11,827 nt of DNA, from NCBI GenBank assembly GCA_025981625.1, contig JAICXF010000054.1, positions 1 to 11,827 on the forward strand. Direction: 5' to 3'. Position numbers and translations under genes: made by a program. Shown piece after piece: positions 1 to 6,834 of this stretch. Below the pieces are notes generated by a model, which had not been told where the DNA came from, did no database searches, and was given only the letters and a program-made list of their open reading frames with translations. Numbering within the stretch: position 1 is the stretch's first letter; the number at the start of each line of letters is the position of its first letter. This DNA is from Sphingomonas sp. (GTDB taxonomy: Bacteria > Pseudomonadota > Alphaproteobacteria > Sphingomonadales > Sphingomonadaceae).

Positions 1-927
1 ATCGGCGTGGTCAGCTCCCCGACCGGGGCAGTCATCCGCGACATCCTTCACCGCCTTGAGGACCGCTGTCCGACGCGCGTGATCTTGTGGCCCGTTCCGG
101 TCCAGGGCGAGGGCGCGGCAGCGAAGATCGCCGCGGCGATCCGCGCATTCCCGTCGATCGAACCCAGACCAGACCTGCTGATCGTCGCTCGCGGCGGGGG
201 TTCGATCGAGGACTTGTGGCCGTTCAACGAGGAAGAGGTGGTGCGCGCCGCCGCCGAAAGCCCGATCCCGCTCATCTCCGCGGTCGGCCACGAAACCGAC
301 ACCACCCTGCTCGACTTCGCCTCCGATTTGCGGGCGCCGACTCCGACGGCGGCGGCGGAGATCGCGGTGCCCGTACGCGCGGAGCTGTTCGCGCAGCTCG
401 GCGAGCTCCAGCACCGGGCACAGCAATGCCTCTCGAGGCGTGTCGAGCGAGGCCGCGAGCGGTTCGACCTTGCGATCTGCCGCTGGCCCGAGCCGAAGGC
501 AATCTTCGCGCCGATCGCCCAGCGCCTCGACGAAATCGGGGAGCGGCTGCCCCGCTCGCTCGCGGCCCGCGCCGGCAGCTCGCGCGCCGACCTCAACCTC
601 ATCGCCGGGCGACTGCGGCGCGAACTGGTCGAACAGCGGATCGCGCGCTCGTCGGAGCGTTTGTCGGCGCTGTGGCGGCTTGCCGAGCTGGCGCATCCCG
701 ACAAGCCGCTGTCGCGCGGCTTCGCCCGGGTCACCAGCCGCGACGGCAAGACTCTTACGCACGCGCACGACGCGCGCGAGGCCGGGCGCCTGACGCTGCA
801 TTTTGGCGATGGAGCCGTGGATGCCTCCGTCGATGGGCTCCCGTCCTCCACCCCGGTTGAGCCCAAGCGCCGCAAATCCTACATGCCACCACAGCCGGGC
901 TTGTTCGACCCGGCAGAGGACCGATGA
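1..927 (+). CDS. xseA: Exodeoxyribonuclease VII large subunit, 5'-truncated by window edge
   Basis: XseA is the catalytic subunit of exonuclease VII. With several copies of XseB it degrades single-stranded DNA to oligonucleotides in the cytoplasm during repair. The frame is open from base 1, so the true start lies outside; 308 residues are visible. The exonuclease VII core is unmistakable: an [16 protein letters not shown] motif near visible residues 64-79, then SAVGHETD and [10 protein letters not shown] near 93-120. Visible D14, R64, H97 and D100 line up, with a constant offset of 141, with E. coli D155, R205, H238 and D241, residues reported as needed for activity, so the enzyme looks intact. 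About 140 N-terminal residues (the OB-fold region) are missing. A helical, Arg-rich stretch and the conserved [11 protein letters not shown] block follow, then a tail with [11 protein letters not shown]. The stop is one base before the next gene's start, which suggests one operon. Confidence 0.97.
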   Translation: MGVVSSPTGAVIRDILHRLEDRCPTRVILWPVPVQGEGAAAKIAAAIRAFPSIEPRPDLLIVARGGGSIEDLWPFNEEEVVRAAAESPIPLISAVGHETDTTLLDFASDLRAPTPTAAAEIAVPVRAELFAQLGELQHRAQQCLSRRVERGRERFDLAICRWPEPKAIFAPIAQRLDEIGERLPRSLAARAGSSRADLNLIAGRLRRELVEQRIARSSERLSALWRLAELAHPDKPLSRGFARVTSRDGKTLTHAHDAREAGRLTLHFGDGAVDASVDGLPSSTPVEPKRRKSYMPPQPGLFDPAEDR

Positions 928-928
928 C

Positions 929-1138
929 ATGCTGATGCACGGCGGCGGCAAGCCCGCGCGTATCCACTATCTGCCCGGCACCTTCCGGTTGCTGAGCGAC
1001 GGCGACCACGTCGTCTGCGCCGTCACGGGCGCCCGAATCCCGCTCCACGAGCTCAAATATTGGAGCGTCGAGCGGCAGGAGCCCTACGTGGACGCCGAAG
1101 CCAGCCTAAAGGCCGAGCAGCGCGGTCGCCGCGCCTAG
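929..1138 (+). CDS. DUF2093-family small protein
   Basis: This is a 69-residue protein with the look of the alphaproteobacterial DUF2093 family: an IHYLPGTFRLLSDGDHVVCAVTG block, then ARIPLHELKYWSVERQEPY. Function is unknown. It has no signal peptide or membrane segment and two-thirds of it reads like a compact beta-rich domain. I chose the ATG at 929 because an AGAGGA Shine-Dalgarno (915-920) sits eight bases upstream; the ATG at 935 would be too far. The start lies one base after the xseA TGA, so translation is probably coupled, and DUF2093 genes commonly follow xseA in this group (recalled, not checked). The C-terminus is basic (EQRGRRA). Confidence 0.85.
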   Translation: MLMHGGGKPARIHYLPGTFRLLSDGDHVVCAVTGARIPLHELKYWSVERQEPYVDAEASLKAEQRGRRA

Positions 1139-1270
1139 CCGCGCCTCAATTTGGAAGTTTCAAATGCGACTGTATGCTCCGACGTGTGCAAGCTTGTGCC
1201 CGAGCGACGGATTTGTTGACCCTTGGGTGGGGCCTCCATACGTAGCAGATCACGTGAATTGGACCGTCGC
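1139..1270. other. Intergenic gap between the xseA operon and ST1
   Basis: This 132-bp gap holds no convincing ORF or terminator. A weak inverted repeat (ATTTG at 1149-1153 with CAAAT at 1161-1165) lacks a GC-rich stem and a T-tract. The GC content dips here relative to the coding flanks, as is usual for a promoter region. A candidate promoter is listed separately. Confidence 0.5.
1216..1244 (+). promoter_or_regulatory. Candidate sigma-70-type promoter for ST1
   Basis: TTGACC at 1216-1221 is a good -35 match. After 17 bases comes TACGTA (1239-1244), a poor -10 match. Transcription would begin near 1250, about 20 bases before the ATG at 1271. If this is real, the in-frame TTG at 1223 would lie inside the promoter and could not be the start. 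This rests on motif matching only. Confidence 0.3.
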
Positions 1271-2968
1271 ATGAGTTCCGCGGATCGAATGCGGCAAGTT
1301 TGGGCCGGACGCCAGGCGATCCACGCGCGCAAGTTCGATGATGCTCGCGCGATCGCCGGCCAAATTCTACGCACAGATGCGCAAAATGTGGACGCGCTCG
1401 AAATCAAGGCGCTCGCCGAAATCGAGAGCGGAAACGATCAGGCCGCAGAGCAGACCTTACGAGCGGCGATGTCGGCCGCCCCGCAGCAGCGCTGGCCCTA
1501 TGCCGGACTTGCCGAATTGCTGATGAGGCACGGCCGCTTGGCGGATGCGGAGGCCGTTTGTCGGGCGGCGTTGGCCGCCGATCCGCGGAACGCAGACGCG
1601 CATGAAAAGCTGGGCTCGTTGCTAGCGGTCCGCATGAAGGCGTTCGAAGCGGCGGACCATTTCCGCAAGGCGGTCTCGCTTGCTGGGCCGGACCCGCAGC
1701 TGCTCACTCGGCTGGGTCACACATTGCTGAGGATAGGGCGCCTCGACGAGGCACGAAAGCCATTGGAAACCGCCGCAGCCGCGAATGCGAACGCCTTCGA
1801 GGCGACGGTGTATCTGGCCGAACTGGAAGAACGGGTCGGAAATTTCGAAGCCGCGATGCAGCAACTGGATCGAGCTGACCGGATGGTCCGCCCTCCCGGC
1901 AACAGCCTTGACCGGCAACGGTCGATTCTGCTCGCGCGCATGGGCAAGCGCGAGGAGGCGCTTGCGCTGCTGGAGTCCAAGTCTGAGTTGTCGGGCGCCG
2001 AGCTGCTGCAGCGTGGGCGCTTGCGGCAGGCTGCGGGACGCCACGCCGAGGCGTGGAGCGATTGGAAGACCGGCAAGGAGAAGCTCTCTCAAGGCCCTCA
2101 TCGGAAGTACCCAGCCGAGCCGGTCCGCATGCTCGCGGAGCGCCTTGCGGCCTTCTTTGGCTCCCCCGCCGGCGCGGCGCTTCCAAGAGCGGAACGGCGC
2201 CAGGACGTCCCACAACCAATCTTCATCGTCGGATCACCCCGCTCAGGGACGACCCTCACCGAACGAATTCTCGCGAGCCACAGTGCCGTGGAGGCGGGCG
2301 GCGAGCTGCCGTTCGGCGGCGAACTCCATGAGCTCGCCGTCTCTTTCGCCGGCAGCGAGTGGCAATTTCCGGCGGGACTTGCCCGAGCCCAACCCGACTG
2401 GGTCACCAAGTTGCGCGACACGTACCTTGAAAGAGCACAGCAATACGGCCTGTTCGCGAGTGGCGCCCGCTTTTTCACTGACAAGATGCCGACGAACGAT
2501 TTCTGGCTGCCGCTGCTACGCCTGGCGTTCCCGGATTCGCCCGTCGTGCTTGTCCGCCGTCACCCGTTCGACGTGCTGACGTCGATCATGGCGCACGAAA
2601 TGACTCACGGGTTCAACAGCACTTACCGGTTGGAGGACTCGGCGCGGCATCTCGCTTTGGCTGATGGACTGCTGGAGAAATATCAAGCAGCGGGGTTCGG
2701 ACCGACCTATGATCTCCGCTATGAATCGCTGGTCGCCAACCAGGCGGAAGAGACCGAGCGGCTGACGGGGGCGGTCGGGCTGGAGATGGAGCCGGCGCAG
2801 CTCAGCTTCCATGAGCGCGGCGCCGTTCCCGCGACGCCAAGCTACGTCCAGGTCCGCAAGCCGCTGAACGCCAGTTCGATCGGCACCTGGAAGAATTTCG
2901 CATCCGAGCTCGAGCCGGTGCGTTCGCTGGTGGCCGATCCGATGGCTCGCGGCGGTTATACCGACTGA
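1271..2968 (+). CDS. TPR-containing sulfotransferase (ST1)
   Basis: This 565-residue cytoplasmic-looking protein joins a TPR scaffold to a Sulfotransfer_3-type domain that would transfer sulfate from PAPS to a hydroxyl group. Residues ~10-300 show helical repeats about 34 residues apart, for example YAGLAELLMRHGRLADAEAV near 77-96. The catalytic domain starts at [19 protein letters not shown] (the 5'-phosphosulfate loop, G321-T328). E345 in AGGELPF matches the catalytic Glu position of tyrosylprotein sulfotransferases, and K405 (TDKMP) their active-site Lys. The 3'-phosphate site is R430...S438 in RRHPFDVLTS. The C-terminus keeps the QVRKPLN...SIGTW motif seen in the family. An in-frame TTG at 1223 would add 16 Arg-rich residues; I prefer the ATG because a candidate promoter covers the TTG. 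No clear Shine-Dalgarno precedes either start. The substrate is unknown; TPRs suggest a protein or peptide partner. It lies upstream of the receptor on the same strand. Confidence 0.9.
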   Translation: MSSADRMRQVWAGRQAIHARKFDDARAIAGQILRTDAQNVDALEIKALAEIESGNDQAAEQTLRAAMSAAPQQRWPYAGLAELLMRHGRLADAEAVCRAALAADPRNADAHEKLGSLLAVRMKAFEAADHFRKAVSLAGPDPQLLTRLGHTLLRIGRLDEARKPLETAAAANANAFEATVYLAELEERVGNFEAAMQQLDRADRMVRPPGNSLDRQRSILLARMGKREEALALLESKSELSGAELLQRGRLRQAAGRHAEAWSDWKTGKEKLSQGPHRKYPAEPVRMLAERLAAFFGSPAGAALPRAERRQDVPQPIFIVGSPRSGTTLTERILASHSAVEAGGELPFGGELHELAVSFAGSEWQFPAGLARAQPDWVTKLRDTYLERAQQYGLFASGARFFTDKMPTNDFWLPLLRLAFPDSPVVLVRRHPFDVLTSIMAHEMTHGFNSTYRLEDSARHLALADGLLEKYQAAGFGPTYDLRYESLVANQAEETERLTGAVGLEMEPAQLSFHERGAVPATPSYVQVRKPLNASSIGTWKNFASELEPVRSLVADPMARGGYTD

Positions 2969-2972
2969 ATGC

Positions 2973-2993
2973 GCCGCCGGTCCGCGCGGCGGC
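2973..2993 (+). terminator. GC hairpin just after ST1, possible weak terminator
   Basis: GCCGCCG (2973-2979) and CGGCGGC (2987-2993) form a perfect 7-bp GC-only stem with a 7-base loop, starting four bases after the ST1 stop. No T-tract follows, so this is not a classical intrinsic terminator. It could attenuate read-through into the receptor gene or protect the 3' end of the transcript. Confidence 0.35.
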
Positions 2994-3012
2994 AGATTCG
3001 CGACTTCAACGG

Positions 3013-3079
3013 CGCAGTTCCGCAATGTCGATGTGCTGTCGGCCGTGCGCTGATGGACGCAGTTCCGCTATCTTTCGAT
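3013..3079. repeat. Pair of imperfect direct repeats in the receptor leader
   Basis: CGCAGTTCCGC occurs at 3013-3023 and again at 3058-3068, exactly 45 bases apart. Both copies continue with a similar sequence ending in TCGAT (at 3028-3032 and 3075-3079), the second with two extra bases. Such a pair about 200 bases ahead of a receptor gene could be a regulator's binding site. A chance or degenerate duplication is also possible. Confidence 0.45.
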
Positions 3080-3211
3080 AAGGCTCATTGCCTGCGTTCC
3101 TGGCCCCTGCGGTTCAGTGTGGCGTGTTCGTCACACTTCCGGCACAAAATCCGTCGAAAGGCCGTCGGAATCTTTACAGGACGAGTGAAGTAGCCGCAGA
3201 AGCCCCAGCAT

Positions 3212-3232
3212 AAGGGGGGTAATCCCTCCCTT
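3212..3232 (+). promoter_or_regulatory. G-run/C-run hairpin in the receptor leader
   Basis: AAGGGGGG (3212-3219) pairs with CCTCCCTT (3225-3232), seven Watson-Crick pairs and one G-T pair, around a TAATC loop. It lies about 45 bases before the receptor ATG and just above the ribosome-binding site. The CCCC at 3203-3206 could pair with the same G-run instead, giving two mutually exclusive folds. A role in translation or transcript stability is inference. Confidence 0.35.
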
Positions 3233-3264
3233 GAGTGACATGTCGGCGAGAAAATTCGCCGCTT

Positions 3265-3270
3265 GGGGAG
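3265..3270 (+). promoter_or_regulatory. Ribosome-binding site fixing the receptor start
   Basis: GGGGAG lies six bases before the ATG at 3277. It sets the start there and rules out the upstream in-frame GTG at 3235, which would put a short hydrophilic, Arg/Glu/Lys-rich stretch in front of the signal peptide. Confidence 0.8.
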
Positions 3271-3276
3271 AAGAAG

Positions 3277-6200
3277 ATGAGAAAATCGTTCTTGCGCGCA
3301 TCCGCGGGATTGCAGGCGCTGGCTTTCATGGGTGCGGGTACCGCCGCATTCATCGTTCCGACCGCCGCATCGGCCCAGGATTACACCTCCGGCTCTGTCA
3401 ATGGCAGCGTTAGCACCAACGGCCGACCAATCCCGGGTGCGACGGTTTCGCTCACCTCGCTTTCTCAAAACCAAACGCGCACGCTGACGACGAACGGCAC
3501 GGGCGACTTCTCCGCCGCGGGCCTTCCGGCCGGCGATTATGCGGTCACGGTGAATGCCAATGGTTTTGCGCCCTATTCGGGAACCGTCACGATTGCGGCG
3601 GCGCAGCAGAACCAACTCGCCGTCAATCTGGTGAGCGCGACGTCGAGCCGCGAAATCATCGTTACCGGCACGCGCCTGCGGCAAACTCAGACCGCGGCGA
3701 CCACCGGGCTCAATATTGACGTTGCGACGGTCAATGCCAATGCGCCGATCGGCCATGACATCACGTCATTGACGCTCCTTGCGCCGACCGCCTCCAAGGG
3801 CGTGACGGGATTCACCCACAATGGCGAAGCAGTCCCGACTGTCGGCGGTTCGTCGGTGGCCGAGAACGCTTACTACATCAACGGCCTGAACATCACGAAC
3901 CCCGACACGTACATCGGTTCGGCACGTGTTCCGTTCTATTTCTACAAGAATGTTGACGTGCAGACCGGCGGCTACGCCGCCGAATTCGGCCGCGCGACCG
4001 GCGCCGTTATCAACGCCACGACGAAGTCGGGCACAAACATCCCGTTCATCAACCTGCATGTCGACTGGGAACCCCAAAGCTTGCAGTCGCATAGTCCGAA
4101 CACGGGCAGCGGCGCGCCGACCGACATCGGTCGGATGAACAGGAGCGACCTCAAGCAGCTGACGCTCGAAGGCGGCGGTGCGATTATTCCGGATCACCTG
4201 TTCATCTATGGTCTCATCACGCCGCAGCGGGCGACGACCGAACGGGCGAGCGCGCGCAACAAGTTGTTCGAACGGGCCAAGACGAACGATCCGTTCTGGG
4301 GCGGCAAGATCGACGCCTACATCACGCCGACGCAGCATGCCGAATTCACCATTTTCGATACGCGTGCGACCACGACCCTGTATGATTTCAACTTCACGCC
4401 CGGCGCTAACTGCACCGGTCCGAGCGGGGTGGTGGCGACCGCTTGCACTGGGGGAACCATCGGCACGGCGATCGGCAACGAAAACCTGAGGAGAGGCGGG
4501 TTGAACTGGGTCGGGCGCTATACCGGCGACGTGACCGACTGGCTGACCTTGTCGGGCGCTTACGGCGTCAGCAAGGACGCGAGCGATGTCATTCCGGCCT
4601 CTACGACCAACTATTATGCTGTGGCTTTCTGCAATCCTTTGTCGGCGACGGCGCCGTCATGCGCCGGAACCACCGCAGTTTCGTCGCATCGCGTGTCTGC
4701 GGATCAGCCGTTCACGAACCATTCGGTCGATGAGACCAGGCGCCGTTTCTACCGCGGCGATGCCGACATCCGGTTCAGCGGGTTCGGCCAGCACCACATC
4801 CGACTCGGGTTCGACAATGAGGATCTGAGCGAGCAGAAGACTACCGACCTGAACGGTGCTTTCCCGATTCAGTACCAATACAACCCCCCAAGCGGCTCCA
4901 CTCCGGGTTATGCATATCTCATCTACGAGCATCTCGGCGGGCACGTGTCAGGAAACGACACGGCTTATTACATCGAAGATTCGTGGACGACTCCGCTTGC
5001 AGGGCTGACGCTCAACATCGGCCTTCGCGACGACGAGTTCCGGCAGTCGAACCTGTCGGGTGAGCAGTATATGAACTTCAAGAGCAACTGGGGTCCACGC
5101 GCCTCATTCACCTACACTCCGCCGTCGCTCGAGAAATGGAAGTTCTTCGGCAGCTATGGCCGCTACTTCATTCCGCCGGCGATGAACCTCGGCTTCCGAG
5201 GCAAGGACCTCTATTTCTTCGAGGCTTTCCAATATTCGGGTGCGTGGGATCCGGTGACGGGTCTGCCGACGTCGGATTTTGGTCCGTCAATCCCGGGTAT
5301 CGCCGGCTCCTCAGTCTGCCCGATCGACATTTCGGCAGCTCCAGGACACCCGATCAACGAAAGCGGCGGCCCTTCGTGCTATAACGCTGGTGGCGGCGTT
5401 CAGAACCCGGCGCTCGCCAAGGTCGTGCCGGGGACCAAGGCGACCTACGAGGACGAGTTCATCCTCGGCACGCGCTATCAGGCCAACCGGCTGCTGAGCT
5501 TTGGAATCCAGGGCACCTACCGCAAGCTGGCGCGCGTGTCCGAAGACACGGACTTCCGTCCGCAGCTTGAGGCCTATTGGTGTGCCAAGGACCCCGCGAG
5601 TCAGCAGTGCGGCTTCTACGCCTCCAACAGCACCTATTACATCTGGAACGTCGACAACCGGTCTTCGATTACCCTCAACGACTGGTTCGACGCGCTGAGC
5701 GGCAAGGTCACGCCGGTCACGCTGACGACGGGCATGCACTTCCCGAAGGTCAAACGCTCGTACGAGGCGGTGGTCTTCGACTTCAACCGCGCGGACGACG
5801 GCCACTGGATGGCCAGCGGCTCGGCGACCTGGTCGAAGCTGAGGGGCAATACCGAGGGGACGGTGAAGTCTGACGCGGGCAATGGTGCTCAGACAGACGC
5901 GGGATCGACGGAAGACTTCGATTATCTCGGGCTCAGCGATTATTCTTACGGCCTGCTGCCGAACGACCATCGATGGAGTTTCAAGCTTTTCGGTGCGTAC
6001 CACTTTGGCCAGCTGCTTACGCTTGGAGCGAACGTCGTCGTCCAGTCGCCGATGCATGGCTCCTGCCTTGGCTATCACCCATACTATCCGCAGCCAGACG
6101 TGTATGATCCGTCGACCTACTATGGCTCCGTCAGCCACTTCTGCGGAAGCGGACCGCTCAATTCCTCCGGCTATTATACGACGACATCGCCGGCGCCGCG

Positions 6201-6687
6201 CGGCGCCGGATGGAAGTCGGACTGGTTAAAGCAGCTCGATCTCTCGGCGCGCGTCAATCTGCCTATCGGCAACAGCAGTAACCGCAAGATTGTCCTTCGC
6301 GCCGACGTGTTCAACGTGTTCAACTCGCATGCGGTTCTTCAGAAGAACGCGGCGCATGAAAACGCGCGCACTATCAACTTCTCTAATAAGGCAGCACCGT
6401 GCGGCGTTGGAGTGAATCAGTGTTATAGGCCGAATCCGGACTATTTGCTGCCGCTCTTCTACCAGACGCCGCGGTTTGTCCGGCTGGGCCTAGACGTGCT
6501 GTGGGGTGGTTCGCCGCCGGCTCCGCCGCCGCCGCCGCCCCCGCCTCCTCCGCCTCCTCCGCCGCCGGCGCCTCCGCCTGCGACGCAGACCTGCGCGGAT
6601 GGTTCGGTGATCCTGGCGACTGCGACGTGCCCGGCTCCTCCGCCGCCGCCGCCGCCGCCGGCACCAGCTCCGGAACGCGGTATGTAG
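3277..6687 (+). CDS. Oar-like TonB-dependent receptor with proline-rich C-terminal tail
   Basis: This is a 1136-residue outer-membrane TonB-dependent receptor of the large Oar-like type. The signal peptide is residues 1-33 (MRKSFLRAS..., cleavage after ASA, before QDY). A carboxypeptidase-regulatory-like domain follows (~38-115; NGRPIPGATVSL, PAGDYAVTVNANGF). EIIVTGTR (~residue 130) is a typical pre-plug motif. The plug covers about 140-260 (YYINGLNITNPDTY; GGYAAEFGRATGAVINATTK), then the barrel. The last strand, PRFVRLGLDVLW, ends in W1076, a proper beta-signal. Sixty more residues follow, including 15 consecutive prolines, a Cys pair (C1106, C1118) and 8 more prolines, ending APAPERGM. Topologically this tail should be periplasmic. 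All 14 cysteines form seven local pairs. An acidic Tyr cluster (DFDYLGLSDYSY, ~880-891) is notable. Oar-type receptors are usually assigned to import, but myxobacterial Oar has been linked to protease secretion, so direction and ligand are open. Sulfotransferase genes flank it; a strong terminator follows. Confidence 0.93.
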   Translation: MRKSFLRASAGLQALAFMGAGTAAFIVPTAASAQDYTSGSVNGSVSTNGRPIPGATVSLTSLSQNQTRTLTTNGTGDFSAAGLPAGDYAVTVNANGFAPYSGTVTIAAAQQNQLAVNLVSATSSREIIVTGTRLRQTQTAATTGLNIDVATVNANAPIGHDITSLTLLAPTASKGVTGFTHNGEAVPTVGGSSVAENAYYINGLNITNPDTYIGSARVPFYFYKNVDVQTGGYAAEFGRATGAVINATTKSGTNIPFINLHVDWEPQSLQSHSPNTGSGAPTDIGRMNRSDLKQLTLEGGGAIIPDHLFIYGLITPQRATTERASARNKLFERAKTNDPFWGGKIDAYITPTQHAEFTIFDTRATTTLYDFNFTPGANCTGPSGVVATACTGGTIGTAIGNENLRRGGLNWVGRYTGDVTDWLTLSGAYGVSKDASDVIPASTTNYYAVAFCNPLSATAPSCAGTTAVSSHRVSADQPFTNHSVDETRRRFYRGDADIRFSGFGQHHIRLGFDNEDLSEQKTTDLNGAFPIQYQYNPPSGSTPGYAYLIYEHLGGHVSGNDTAYYIEDSWTTPLAGLTLNIGLRDDEFRQSNLSGEQYMNFKSNWGPRASFTYTPPSLEKWKFFGSYGRYFIPPAMNLGFRGKDLYFFEAFQYSGAWDPVTGLPTSDFGPSIPGIAGSSVCPIDISAAPGHPINESGGPSCYNAGGGVQNPALAKVVPGTKATYEDEFILGTRYQANRLLSFGIQGTYRKLARVSEDTDFRPQLEAYWCAKDPASQQCGFYASNSTYYIWNVDNRSSITLNDWFDALSGKVTPVTLTTGMHFPKVKRSYEAVVFDFNRADDGHWMASGSATWSKLRGNTEGTVKSDAGNGAQTDAGSTEDFDYLGLSDYSYGLLPNDHRWSFKLFGAYHFGQLLTLGANVVVQSPMHGSCLGYHPYYPQPDVYDPSTYYGSVSHFCGSGPLNSSGYYTTTSPAPRGAGWKSDWLKQLDLSARVNLPIGNSSNRKIVLRADVFNVFNSHAVLQKNAAHENARTINFSNKAAPCGVGVNQCYRPNPDYLLPLFYQTPRFVRLGLDVLWGGSPPAPPPPPPPPPPPPPPPAPPPATQTCADGSVILATATCPAPPPPPPPPAPAPERGM
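6523..6660 (+). repeat. Two proline-codon repeat tracts in the receptor tail
   Basis: Bases 6523-6567 encode 15 consecutive prolines with mixed CCG, CCT and CCC codons; 6637-6660 encode eight more (CCT then seven CCG). Low-complexity CCG repeats can slip during replication. Slippage by whole codons would change only run length and keep the frame. The tracts produce Gly- and Arg-rich shadow ORFs on the opposite strand, which should be ignored. Confidence 0.9.
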
Positions 6688-6709
6688 GTGGGCAACCACG
6701 AAAAGACTG

Positions 6710-6741
6710 GGGCGGTGCGAAAGCACCGCCCTTTTCTTTTT
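6710..6741 (+). terminator. Intrinsic terminator after the receptor gene
   Basis: GGGCGGTGC (6710-6718) and GCACCGCCC (6723-6731) form a perfect 9-bp stem closed by a GAAA tetraloop, followed by TTTTCTTTTT. It begins 22 bases after the receptor stop. It should end the receptor transcript and separates it from ST2, which therefore needs its own promoter or read-through. Confidence 0.93.
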
Positions 6742-6834
6742 GGATGCATCGCGTTCGCGAACCGTCCAGGTTAATCGCGGGCTTATGAGCCGGACGTTAT
6801 CGTTCGCACTTCTCCAGGCACCCTTTCAGGCGAC
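6742..6834 (+). promoter_or_regulatory. Presumed promoter region of ST2
   Basis: A strong terminator lies upstream, so a promoter for ST2 is expected in these 93 bases. No clear -35/-10 pair is visible: TTAATC (6771-6776) is a possible -35, but the only AT-rich partner, TTATCG, is 20 bases further on. A perfect 10-bp palindrome, GTTCGCGAAC (6753-6762), might be an operator or chance. AGG at 6828-6830 is a weak ribosome-binding site for the ATG at 6835. Confidence 0.3.

Larger units (their letters stand above)
2969..3276 (+). other. Leader region upstream of the TonB-dependent receptor
   Basis: These 308 bases hold no convincing gene. A 74-codon ORF begins at the ATG abutting the ST1 stop, but it is Arg-rich, has no Shine-Dalgarno and resembles no family I know. 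The region contains a hairpin after ST1, two imperfect direct repeats (3013-3032 and 3058-3079), an inverted repeat AGTGTG/CACACT (3116-3121 with 3132-3137), a G/C-run hairpin (3212-3232) and a strong ribosome-binding site (3265-3270). I could not pick a credible -35/-10 pair. The density of structure suggests that the receptor is regulated here rather than simply read through from ST1. Confidence 0.55.

Noticed and set aside
1149..1165. ATTTG/CAAAT hairpin after the DUF2093-type gene as a terminator
   Set aside because: Five weak A/T-rich pairs and no T-tract.
3116..3137. AGTGTG/CACACT inverted repeat in the receptor leader
   Set aside because: Only six base pairs with a 10-base loop; too short to claim as an operator, so it is mentioned only in the leader description.
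2969..3193. 74-codon ORF beginning at the ATG that abuts the ST1 stop; considered as a small or precursor peptide
   Set aside because: Very Arg-rich, no Shine-Dalgarno, no leader/core pattern, and it runs through the hairpin and direct repeats of the leader. Coupling to ST1 cannot be excluded, but nothing supports a gene.
3235..3276. GTG at 3235 as the receptor start
   Set aside because: It would place 14 hydrophilic residues before a normal signal peptide; GGGGAG with six-base spacing points to the ATG at 3277.
6523..6660. Proline-codon tracts considered as a sequencing artefact or frameshift
   Set aside because: The frame stays open through both tracts and the intervening TC...CP segment and ends 22 bases before a strong terminator, so the tail looks genuine.
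6459..6749. Gly-rich and Arg-rich minus-strand ORFs opposite the receptor tail
   Set aside because: They are reverse-strand readings of proline-codon repeats and the terminator, not genes.
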